Part shown: positions 1-9,920 of the stretch, piece by piece
Layout of the letters: each line of letters begins with the position of its first letter
Numbering within the stretch: position 1 is the stretch's first letter
From: Garcia nutans
Lineage: Eukaryota > Streptophyta > Magnoliopsida > Malpighiales > Euphorbiaceae
Direction: 5' to 3'
DNA: 64,000 nucleotides
Assembly: GCA_947685225.1 (NCBI GenBank)
Contig: CANTUV010000037.1
Span: forward strand, 25,005,001-25,069,000
Made by a program: the position numbers and the translations under genes
The notes under the pieces: model-generated
Database searches by the model: none
Seen by the model: only the letters and a program-made list of their open reading frames with translations
Told to the model about the DNA's origin: nothing

Positions 1-138
1 TCAAAACTCAAGTTTTACAAAACATAAAATATATACATGTTTGGCAATATGTCTTTGATCCTTAAGCTTCACTATCAACACCTCAAGATCTAGACTCTAC
101 TCGGCCTAGAGGAACTCTCCGGTTCTTCCCTGTTACCT

Positions 139-175
139 GCGCGATAAACCATAATCGCGCTAAGCCAACGGCTTA
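139..175 (-). other. Conserved double hairpin in element A 3' LTR
   Basis: There are two adjacent perfect stems: GCGCGAT with ATCGCGC around an 8-nt loop, then TAAGCC with GGCTTA around a 3-nt loop. The same pair recurs at 17760-17796, 9192-9228, 16721-16757, 31214-31250, 38224-38260, 47247-47283, 54742-54778, 43040-43076 and 63229-63264. The function is unknown. Confidence 0.8.
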
Positions 176-420
176 GTGGTACAAACTACAATAATACTAT
201 GTTTCGATGCAATGCCAATGTCACACAATCAATCTCATACACCATTCAAAAGAATATTATATTTCAACATTTTACTTTGTTCAATGTCATATCAAACATT
301 CATTCTCAATAAGATACTTATGCATTATAATCATCTTATTATTCATTGATTTCACCATTCAAGAATCACCTTGAAAACAAAGACAACCATGGGCCCAAAG
401 ACACTAATATGCCATTCAAC

Positions 421-739
421 TTTCAGAGTTAATGTTTTGGTTTAATTATCACATTTATCATTATCATTATCCCAACTAGGCATCAAGGATTTAGGTTCAA
501 CCAAGCTTCAAGGGGAACAAAGCATGCTAAGTATCAACCCAACTTGGCTTCAAGAACCAAACCCAACCTAGCTTCAAGGGTTGTAACATCTCAATTAGGC
601 TTCAAGGACTAGACCCAACCAAGCTTCAAGGGGAGTAAAACATGTTAAACTTCAACCCAACTTGGCTTCAAGGATCAAGCCCAACCTAACTTCAAGAAAG
701 TGTTACTATAGGCATGCCACCAACAAAAAAACTCTGAAA
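421..739 (-). repeat. Cassette of degenerate GCTTCAAGG tandem repeats bounded by an inverted repeat
   Basis: Perfect inverted 10-mers TTTCAGAGTT (421-430) and AACTCTGAAA (730-739) enclose about eight degenerate copies of a roughly 35-40-bp unit built on ccaaCTTGGCTTCAAGG or ccaaCCAAGCTTCAAGG. The same arrangement is at 18042-18360, 46712-47025, 54207-54520 and 43552-43870. In E it is present with one mutated boundary per copy. Confidence 0.8.
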
Positions 740-2309
740 ATGGAATAACATAGTAGACACACAATTCATTAATTATTTAACTATCAATTTCATTCTCATT
801 TACTCATCATCACTTAAGCAACCATGCCTCAATCATCTCATTGGCATCATTATCATTTTAGCCAACAACCATGGCTCCATATCTCATCAAGAGAGTGTAT
901 ATATATATATATCATCAATTGCATTGAACATCATCTAGGCAAACATACCTCAATTATGTCATTTACAACATTATAACCAACCACATTGATTTTTCATCTC
1001 ATTATATCTCAAATCACATTAATCAATTCATCATTCAAGTGTATATATAACAAATGACATTAACACACATTTTACATGCTCAACACAACATACACATTAT
1101 ACCAACAATACATTATTAATATGCATCAACAATGCATTAGATTTCTTAACACATTTACAATCAAATGTGTGTTAAGTCTCAACATCATATGAATGTATGC
1201 AATAATGTAGTTTGTACTTACCTTAAGCACCACTTATACAAATCTATACACTTCCTCTTCCAACACTTCTTCACCACTTGAATTAGGGAAAATTATCTTC
1301 TTCAAGACCTAATCCAAAAATGATAAAATATATCAATTCCAATGCAAATATTCACTTAATAACCTCTTACTAGACCCTTAAATCACAATTTACAAATCAA
1401 CACCACTAATTAGGGCCTACGGCAGTGGCCACCCCAACCCCCACGGGCGTGGGTTAGAAAATGATTCTGCCTCCCTTGCTGCAAACCTCCATGGCCATGT
1501 CTACAAATGGCCACGATCGTGGCAACCAAGGGCCACGGGCTGACCAAATTCACATATTCTATGCTTACCACTCCAACAAACACCAACAACATGAAAATCT
1601 ATGAAAATAATTGATCAAACTCAAGTTAAACATCACTTACCACTTCAAAACCCTAAAACCAACATCACTCTTACTCTTCCAATACCAACATCAACCTAAC
1701 TTTTTATTTTCAATTCAAAACCAACACCACAATCAATTAAATCAAACACACACCAACATACTACCATCAACACAACCCTACTTTCAAATATCAACATTCA
1801 AATTCATAAACAACTTAAAATAAAACAAGAGAATCAAGAGAAACTTACCAAAATAATGAAACTTTTTGGATTTCCCACTTAATCTCTTGAAAACTCCTTT
1901 GAATTTAGATCTTGGGAAACACAAAGCTCACTCTTGCTCTCTTGCGTTGGATGGCCGGCCAATAAAAGAAAAGAAGAGAAAAGAAAGAACAAATAAAGTC
2001 CAAGTCAAACTTCTCTTCTCTTTAAAGCTCCACTAAGCATTCTAAATAAGAAATTACTTAAATACCCTCTTCTATTTATTTTAACTCCCTTTCACTTACT
2101 TTCCTTTTTAGTAATTTCATAAATAACAAAATAAATATCTTCTTCCTTTGACCATCACATTTGACTTGTATATATGTTGTATATATTTCCATATACACAA
2201 CATATACACTCTCTTTTAAATTTCTTTTCTCTTCCACATTTGACATATACATTCAATCCAATTACAACAATAATATCAAAACTTCTAGGGCATACTTTGG
2301 GATATTACA

Positions 2310-2328
2310 ATTCTCCCCCTCTAAAAAG
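2310..2328 (-). other. Polypurine tract of element A
   Basis: On the element strand the purine run reads CTTTTTAGAGGGGGAGAAT and directly abuts the 3' LTR start. It is the expected primer site for plus-strand DNA synthesis. The same tract precedes the 3' LTRs of B, E and F. Confidence 0.85.
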
Positions 2329-2355
2329 AAATTTCATCCTCGAAATTACCTGATA

Positions 2356-3597
2356 TCAAGTCTGAAACAGTTGAGGATGTTGATCTCGCATTGCTTGCTC
2401 ACTCTCCCAAGTTGCCTCTTCTCTACCATGATTCTTCCAAAGAACCTTCACCAGTGGCACTTTCTTATGTCTCAACTCTTTCACTTCATGTGCCAAAATA
2501 GCAACTAGTTCTTCTTCAAATGTCAGATCCGAACTCACCTCAATAAATTCAACTGGCAAGATATGAGATGGATCTGATATGAACCTTCGCAACATAGAAA
2601 CATGGAATACATTATGGATTCTATCCAACTCAGGTGGCAAGGCAAGTCGATAAGCAACTGGCCCAACTCTTTCTAAAACTTCATATGGTCCAATGAAACG
2701 AGGACTCAGCTTCCCTCTTCGACCAAATCTCAATATTTTTTTCCAAGGAGACACTTTCAAAAAGACTTTATCTCCAACATCAAACTCTATATCTCTCCAC
2801 TTCAAATCTGAGTAAGACTTTTGTCGATCGGAAGCTACTTTCAATCGATCTCGAATTATCTTCACTTTCTCTTCAGTTTCTTTAACCAAATCAGGACCAA
2901 TTAACTTGCCCGCTCCAATTTCATTCCAGCATAAAGGCATTCTACATCTTCTACCATACAATGCCTCAAATGGTGCCATGCCAATACTGGATTGATGACT
3001 GTTGTTGTAAGCAAATTCCACAAGTGGCAAAAATCTTTCCCAACTTCCAGAGAAATCAATGACACAGCTTCTCAACATATCCTCAATAATCTGTATCACT
3101 CTCTTTGACTGCCCATCTGTCTGTGGATGAAAAGCAGTACTAAAGTGCAATCGAGAACCCAAAGCCCTACGTAAACTCTTCCAAAACCTCGAAGTAAACC
3201 GGGGATTTCGATCAGACACTAAAGAAATTGGGACTCCATGCAACTTTACTATTTCACATATATACAGCTTAGCCAATCTTTCAACAGAATAATCCATTCT
3301 AACTGGAAGAAAATGAGCTGTCTTCGTCAACCGATCAACAATCACCCAAATATCATCATGCCTCTTCTGAGTCAATGGCAAACCAGACACAAAATCCATT
3401 ATTATTCTCTCCCATTTCCATTCAGGCACTGTTAAAGGTTGAAGCAACCCTATTGGAACTTGATGCTCAGCTTTCACCCTCTGACAAGTGATACATTTGG
3501 ACACAAATTCCGCTATGTCTCTCTTCATACCAGACCACCAGTAGTGCTGTTTCAAATCATGGTACATCTTTGTACTACCCGGATGCATAGCAAAAAC
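2356..3597 (-). pseudogene. pol (int): Element A integrase and chromodomain (3' part of pol)
   Basis: This is the C-terminal part of the gag-pol polyprotein, about 410 residues after a stop codon at 3598-3600. It begins with the remainder of the H2C2 zinc-binding motif (MHPGS...CITCQ). The integrase core follows, with D in IMDFVSG, D in VSDRNPRF and E in the QSKRVIQ region, where the usual SERV glutamate is replaced by lysine (QSKRV). After the core come the GPY/F module (RFIGPYEVLERVGP) and a C-terminal chromodomain-like segment ending LWKNHGREEATWE. Integrase joins retroelement DNA to the chromosome, and chromodomains of this clade can bias target choice. The lysine at the expected catalytic glutamate would inactivate the enzyme if my alignment of that residue is right. 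The frame is continuous with the upstream pol fragments and has no indel. Confidence 0.88.
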
Positions 3598-5922
3598 CTA
3601 TTGGTGTGCTTCCTCCAAAATAATCTTTCTCAAACTATCATAATCAGAAACACACAACCTATCCTTGAACCAAAGACTACCATCATTTTTCACATGAAAA
3701 TCTCGGCTCTCCCCATTTTGGCAATCTGACACAATCTTCTGATTTTTCTCATCCGCCAATTGAGCCTCCTTTATCTGATCCAACAATACTGGTCTCAACT
3801 GCAGCTGAGCCAATAATGCACCATCATCACATACTTCAAAACTAGCATACAACGCGCTCAACTCAACAAGCAACGAGAGTGAATAAACAGCCAAACCTGC
3901 CAAAGATTTCTGACTCAAGGCATCAGCAACTACATTCACCTTACCAGGATGGTAATCAATCAAACAGTCGTAGTCTTTGATCAGTTCTAACCATCGCCTT
4001 TGCCGAAGATTTAGCTCCTTCTGAACACCCAAATATTTCAAACTTTTATGATCCGTAAAGATAAAACATTTCTCCCCATACAAGTAATGTCGCCAAATCT
4101 TCAAAGCAAACACTATAGCTGCCAACTCCAAATCATGAGTCGGATAATTAAGCTCGTGCGGCTTCAACTGTTGAGAAGCATAAGCTATGACTTTACCCTC
4201 TTGCATCAAAACACATCCTAAACCATTATGTGAAGCATCACTATAAATCACATATGGTTTATCTTCCACGGGTAAAGTAAGAACAGGTGCTTGAGTCAAC
4301 ATTTCTTTCAACTACTCAAAACTAGCTTGACACTGATCCGTCCACACAAATCTAACTCCCTTCCGAAGCAATATGGTGAGTGGAATGGCTATCAAAGAGA
4401 AGCCTTTCACAAACCGTCGGTAATAGCCTACCAAACCCAGAAAACTTCTAACTTCAGTAACAGACTTTGGTGGACTCCAATTCAAAATAGCTTCAACTTT
4501 ACTTGGATCGACTCTTATACCATCCGCTGAAACTATATGACCCAGAAAAGTAACTTGGTCAAGTCAAAACTCACACTTCGATAGCTTAGCATACAACTGC
4601 TTCTCTCTCAAGATCTGTAATACAATCCGTAGATGCTTGTCATGCTCCTCCTTATTACGTGAATACAACAAAATATCATCAATGAAAACCACCACAAACT
4701 GATCCAGATAGGGCCTAAACACCCTATTCATCAAATCCATGAAAGCTGCAGGTGCATTCGTCAACCCAAAAGGCATCACCAAAAACTCATAATGCCCATA
4801 TCTGGTGCGGAAAGCTGTCTTAGAAACATCTTCAGCTCTAACCCTCAGTTGATGGTACCCTGATCTCAAATCAATCTTGGAAAACACTGCTGCTCCCTTT
4901 AATTGATCAAAGAGATCATCAATCCTAGGCAAAGGATACTTATTCTTGATAGTTACTTTATTCAATTGCCTATAATCAATGCATAACCTCAAAGTACCAT
5001 CTTTCTTCTTCACAAACAACACAGGAGCTCCCCACGGTGAAACACTAGGGCGAATAAACCCTTTATCCAATAACTCCTGTAACTGCACCTTCAACTCTCT
5101 CAGTTCAGCTGGTGCCATTCGATAAGGAGTGATAGAGATGGGAGTGGTACTAGACAACAAATCGATACCAAACTCAACCTCTCTCTCAGGGGGTAACCCT
5201 GGCAATTCCTTAGGAAACACATCCGGAAAATCTGCAACTATGGTTATACTATCAAGTTGAGAACCCACTACTCTAGTATCCACCACATGAGCAAGATAAG
5301 CATCACACCCTTTTCTAATCAACTTTCTAGCTATTACAACTGATACAAATAAGGATGCAAGTTGTCTCTGCTCACTAGATACCATCACACTCCTACCATC
5401 ACTGGTTCTCAAGGTGACACACTTCTTTTGACAATCTACCACAGCTCCATGCTTAGACAACCAATCCATGCCTAAGATCAAATCATATTCTTTAAAAGGC
5501 ATTTCAATTAAATCACCAAGAAACCCCTCACCTTGCACCACTACAGTACTATCACATTACACCTTACTCACCACAACACTATGTCCTAAAGGATTTGTCA
5601 CTAAGACATCAAATCCTAAGGACTCTGAATGCAATTCAGACACAGGCAAGATAGATGCACTAATGTATGAATGAGTAGATCCTGGATCAATCAAAGCAAG
5701 TACTGAAATGCCAAATAAAGAAAATATACCCGCTATAACTGCTGAAGCATCCGGCTGCCTCTGCATCACATATACTCTCTGAGAAGATCCGGCCTCATTT
5801 GTCCTACTGCCTCTGGATGAAGATCCTCCTCTCGGACTAAACCCGGGTCTACCACCTCTACTGAAACCTCTGCCCCCTAGACCACCTCTGCTGACACTGG
5901 GTCGAGAAACTGCAGTATCAGT
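3598..5922 (-). pseudogene. pol (pr-rt-rh): Element A protease, reverse transcriptase and RNase H (broken by stops)
   Basis: This middle part of gag-pol lies in the same frame as gag and integrase. Protease is recognised by ALIDPGSTHSYIS near 5700-5650. Reverse transcriptase spans roughly 5140-4640, with LCIDYRQLNK, YPLPRIDDLF and the catalytic box FIDDILLYS. RNase H has YSDAS, DLELAAIVFA, TDHKSLKY and NVVADALS. In-frame stops occur at 5557-5559, 4564-4566 (TGG to TGA), 4312-4314 (GAG to TAG) and 3598-3600. The stop at 5923-5925, immediately upstream, separates this part from gag and is shared with element F. Domain order PR-RT-RH-INT is that of Ty3/Gypsy. The element cannot make a full Pol unless stops are suppressed. 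Confidence 0.92.
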
Positions 5923-7008
5923 CTATCTATCATCCTGCATCTCGGGGGAATCTTTAATAAAATGATCTAGTGACCCACACCTAAAGCATACTCCGGGTAC
6001 ACCAGTCTTCCAACAAACACCCCCATGGGGCCTACCACAGTGAACACATACAGGCGGAGTAGACCTTTGCATCACAGGAGTCGGGGCACTCGCTACAGAG
6101 ACTGTCGGTCTCGGCCTCTGCCTCTGATACTGCACTGATCTGCCCGACTGCCTCTGACTCCTACTGATCCTCGGAACAAAACTTCCTCTACCCCTCTTCA
6201 CAGATGAAGACCCTGCCTCAAACTGGGGTCTCCTTACTCTAGTCTCCTCCTCAATAGCAGCTGCTGCAATGCTCTGCGCTCTCTCAACACTTCTAGCTGC
6301 TGCAACCAGCTGAGAGAAATCCTGGTACCGAGAACCAGCCACAATGCACATGATAGAGGGCCTCAATCCCTCCTCGAACCTTCTGCACCGGTCTATTTCA
6401 TCAGAGATAATTCCCCCAGCATAACGACTCAACCAGATGTACTCAATCTCATATTCTGTCACTGTCCGGTTGTCTTTCCTCAAATTCAAGAATTCCATCT
6501 TTTTAATATCTTTATACTCCCTCGGAGTATACTTCTGCTCAAACTCTCTCAGGAAATCACCGTATGATAATGTAGGTGGATCATCCATGGCATGAGGAAC
6601 CGTCTTCCACCAGTCATAGGCATCTTTCTACAGGAGGGATCTGGCATAGTCAAATTTCTCATCCGGAGTAGCTTGTAACTGGATGAATATCCTCTGCACT
6701 TTATCCAACCACTGCTCAGCCACTGCAGGATCGGTAGTGCCCAAGAAATCTTCAGCCCCATATTTTCTCAACTTATCATAATGTCTTACCGGCACCTGAG
6801 GCTGTGGTGTTGGTGGCTGCACTGGAGCTTGCCTAAATAGTTCTACCATATGCCTTAACCAACCCTGCGGACCCTCATCTGCAACTGATCTCTCTAGCAC
6901 AGAATCAGGTGCCTCACTAACTCTATCAACCCTTGCTCCCTCTCTACTCTCTTCAGGAGCTACACTTTCCTCACTACCCTCAACAGACTGTCGTGAATGA
7001 GATGCCAT
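5923..7008 (-). pseudogene. gag: Element A gag
   Basis: The ATG is at 7006-7008, 12-15 bp downstream of a conserved TTGCAG. The N-terminus is acidic and proline-rich. The retrotransposon gag core then follows (GAEDFLGTTDPAVAEQWLD, KFDYARSLL, DDPPTLSYGDFLREFE, YTPREYK), with a basic linker and two cysteine clusters. Gag forms the virus-like particle that packages element RNA. There are two defects. A CAG-to-TAG stop lies at 6628-6630 inside the core. The last cysteine of the CCHC knuckle is serine (CFRCGSLDHFIKDS), whereas B, E and F keep C. The frame ends with TAG at 5923-5925, at the Gag-protease junction, the same codon position as in element F. Confidence 0.9.
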
Positions 7009-8652
7009 CTCTACCTATATCTGCAACCACAGCAGAATATTCCTCATTAAAGATCAAAGACTGCCATTGTAATATCCTCATTTATGCCCTAGAAGTTTTG
7101 CATATTGTTGTTGTTGTTATTGTTATAAATTGGATTGAATGTATATGATGGGATAAGAAAAGAAATTGGGAGGAGAATGCTTGTGTATATGTGTATTGGG
7201 AAAGAATTAGGGTTTAGAGAGAATTGTATATATTGTGTATATGAGGATATATATAACATATAAATGGGTCAAAGGAAGAGTCAAAGGAAGAGAGATATTT
7301 TTATGTGATATGTGTAATTACTATCATGGGCATACATGAGACAAAAGTTAAATTAAATGATTAAGGGTAATTAAGTAATTGCTTGAATTGGAACTCTTGG
7401 TGGAGATTTAAAAGAAGAGTTGACTTTGGTTTATTCATAATTTCTTCTTCTTCTTCATGTGTGTGGCCGGCTCCTCCATAGAGAAAGGAAAGCAAGTGGT
7501 GAAGAGAGGATCTTGATGTGTTGAGCTCAAATTGAAGGAAGATTAAGTGTTTAAGTGTTGATTCAAGAAGTTTTAACTAAGGTAAGATCTTTCCTTTGAT
7601 TTCTTTCCTACTTTTGAAGTGGTATGGGAAGTTAATTAGGGTTTGATGATTTGATGATGAGATGTGTTTATGATTTATTCTCAAGTGTTGAAATGGAATT
7701 AAAGATAAGAAGCTAGGTTGGTGTTGGTGATGGAAGAGTAAGAGTGTGTTTAGTGAATTCTTTTTCTGTTTTACAATTAGTAAAGGCTGTAACTTGTATG
7801 ATTTTTAATTAATTATAGAAAAATGTTCTTGAAGTGAATTTTTGATATGTTGTGCCTCTATGAGTCTAGAATGACTGAAAAATATGTTGATTCGATTTTG
7901 GAATGGTTATGAGTTTAGAAAGATTATTTTTAGTAGAACTGTTCCAGCAGGTACCTTAACTGAGACAGCTATATTTCGGGATTTTTAATAAAATGTAGAA
8001 AAATCATATCCAATTGAATTTTGGATATGTTGTTGCTTAGTGAGTCTAGTATTTGAGAAAAATAATTTAGAACCACGTTGATTGAATTTGATTTATGGAA
8101 TTCACAAAGTTCATAACTGCTGCCAGGATGCAGGGCAATTGGGGCAGTCTGGTTAGGTGAACTATTTGACCAAGATTTTGTGTTCAGTTTGATCTGAAAT
8201 TTTAAAGGAATGATTTTAAGATACAAAACTAAATTCTGTAAAAATTGTAGAATTTTTAATCAAGTAGATTATTTTATACAATTTTTCAAAATAAGGATAA
8301 AATGGAGTCTAAAACCAGAATGTATTATTCATATGAATCATATCAATTGTTCTTTGCCCTAATTGCATTGTTGAGATTGAACAATGTTATGTTATGCATT
8401 GTGAATGGTTATGTGTTTCATGAATAATATACATTGAAATTGAAATAATAATTCAAATAAGACATGATATGAGACAATGCCATTGTGATTGGCTATGATG
8501 ATGATATTGAAAGAAAGAAGGCATGTTTGCCTAAATGTGATGAGAATTTGAGAATGGAAATGGTAACTATATAATAAATGAATTGTTTGTTTAATATGTT
8601 ATTCAGTTTCAGAGTTCTGGATTTGGGTGGCATGCCTAAGAAATGATGAAAG

Positions 8653-8834
8653 GTAACAGTCTTGCCGGGTTGAGGATCTCCTCATATGTGTTGAGTTGAT
8701 GGTCCAAGAGACTGGGTCTGTTACACTATGAGAATTGTGAATATAAGATATATGATTTGTAACAGTCTTGCCGGGTTGAGGATCTCCTCATATGTGTTGA
8801 GTGATGATCCAAGAGACTGGGTCTGTTACACTAT
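8653..8834 (+). repeat. Two-copy direct repeat in LTR of element B (period 106 bp)
   Basis: Each copy is about 75 bp, begins GTAACAGTCTTGCCGGG and ends GGGTCTGTTAC, so the copy termini are themselves inverted (GTAACAG...CTGTTAC). The copies start at 8653 and 8759, and the pair is repeated in the 3' LTR at about 16183-16364. It occupies the same place as the TTCAAGG cassette of the other LTRs. Confidence 0.85.
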
Positions 8835-9191
8835 CCATGGATAGAGATACATGTATATACATTGCCTACGGGCGTGATTATTGTGACTATGAACCAAATC
8901 AGTAACTCTGAACTCTGAATATCGTATTAAATACTTGTTGGGCCCATAGGTGTCAAGGTTATATGAATGTCCTAAATAATGTTATGAGTTAATGAAATGA
9001 GATGTTGGTTATTGAGTATGATTGAGTAATGTTGAATGTGGAAAGATGTTGAAATGGGGTATACTCATATGACTATGATTTGTGAAATGCATAATTATGT
9101 GATTAACTTTATATTTATGATGTTGATCTTATCAATAACATATGTGGCATTGCATTACATTAAAGCATACCATTAGCATGTTTTATCTTAC

Positions 9192-9228
9192 TAAGCCCTT
9201 GGCTTAGCGCGATAGTGTTTAATCGCGC
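9192..9228 (+). other. Conserved double hairpin in element B 5' LTR
   Basis: TAAGCC-ctt-GGCTTA is followed directly by GCGCGAT-8 nt-ATCGCGC, then AG|GTAA, a donor-like splice motif. The second copy is at 16721-16757. Confidence 0.8.
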
Positions 9229-9754
9229 AGGTAATAGAGTTGATAGAGTTGAACCCGAGAGTTCATCAAGACCAAGTGAGAGTAGACCTTGAAGAATCCA
9301 TTTTGGGAGCTTAAAGATCAGAGTAGACTTGCCAATCATGTATATTTCTTTATATTTTGTAAAGAAATGTTTAGTATGTAAATATGTAAATATTTTATAA
9401 CTTCCGCTGTGTAATATTTAAATATAGGGATTGTCACAAAACCTTTATGTTATGTTGCACTAGAAGTGTAAATTCTTTTTGCAGGTTGTAGTTGAGGTTA
9501 CAAGGGGGATTTATTGGGAGTGTACTGAGAATGATTTTGTTTGCATTGGTTTGTGTAAAATATTTTTAAAAATAAGAAAAAAACCGGTTTTGTCGACACT
9601 TGGGACTCAATTTTTAGGCGAAACTATGGCAAAATTTTTGAAAAAAAAATCGGAACTAAAATTTGACTAAGTAAAATTGGTAGCAACATTAGGTTAGTGT
9701 GGCGCCTCTACTCAGCTTACACATGTAGGTCGGGAAGGGGTGTTACAATTGTTT

Positions 9755-9767
9755 TGGTATCAGAGCC
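9755..9767 (+). other. Primer binding site of element B (initiator Met tRNA type)
   Basis: TGGTATCAGAGCC lies 8 bp after the LTR end. This is the standard plant retroelement primer site complementary to the 3' end of initiator tRNA-Met. It primes minus-strand DNA synthesis. Confidence 0.92.
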
Positions 9768-9920
9768 TAGGTTTGAGATTCTCAACCTAGGTAAAATGTG
9801 ATAAAAAGACTATTTTGATTTTTAAAAAAAAATGGTTTTTGAATAACATATATGTTTGGGATTGGCAACCTCTGATCTTTAATAAGATGTAGTATGTTGT
9901 GTTTGCAGACTTAGGTTGTG

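Larger units (their letters stand above)
1..2309 (-). repeat. 3' LTR of element A (first ~255 bp missing beyond window edge)
   Basis: It aligns end to end with 17648-19957, starting near position 1 and ending ...ggatattaca at 2309, which is the complement of the LTR start TGTAATATCC. It contains the double hairpin (139-175), the inverted-repeat-bounded cassette of TTCAAGG repeats (421-739), a short (TA)n tract near 897-912, a GC-rich CACGG array (about 1410-1540) and a GGCCGGCC palindrome (1953-1960). It differs from the right LTR at scattered bases, including a deletion in the GC array near 1540. Confidence 0.93.
7068..9747 (+). repeat. 5' LTR of element B
   Basis: It starts TGTAATATCC and ends GGGTGTTACA. 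The first ~30 bp match the LTR starts of A, E, F and G. The last ~330 bp match the end of LTR K instead, so the LTR is mosaic. It contains GGCCGGCT (7465-7472), a two-copy 106-bp-period repeat (8653-8834) between TTTCAGAGTT (8607-8616) and AACTCTGAA (8904-8912), and the double hairpin (9192-9228). Promoter, RNA start and polyadenylation site should lie here but are not individually identifiable. Confidence 0.95.

Noticed and set aside
1611..1823. Short ORFs in the A LTRs (also 19259-19471) and similar ones in E and F LTRs
   Set aside because: Low-complexity translations of AT-rich LTR DNA; duplicated only because LTRs come in pairs.
8653..8834. CRISPR-like direct repeats
   Set aside because: Only two copies, with a spacer inside a plant LTR and duplicated in the other LTR; there are no cas genes and the genome is a plant.
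9479..9670. Short ORF near the end of the B LTR (also at 17008)
   Set aside because: It lies wholly in the LTR, resembles no protein family, and the two LTR copies differ in its C-terminus.
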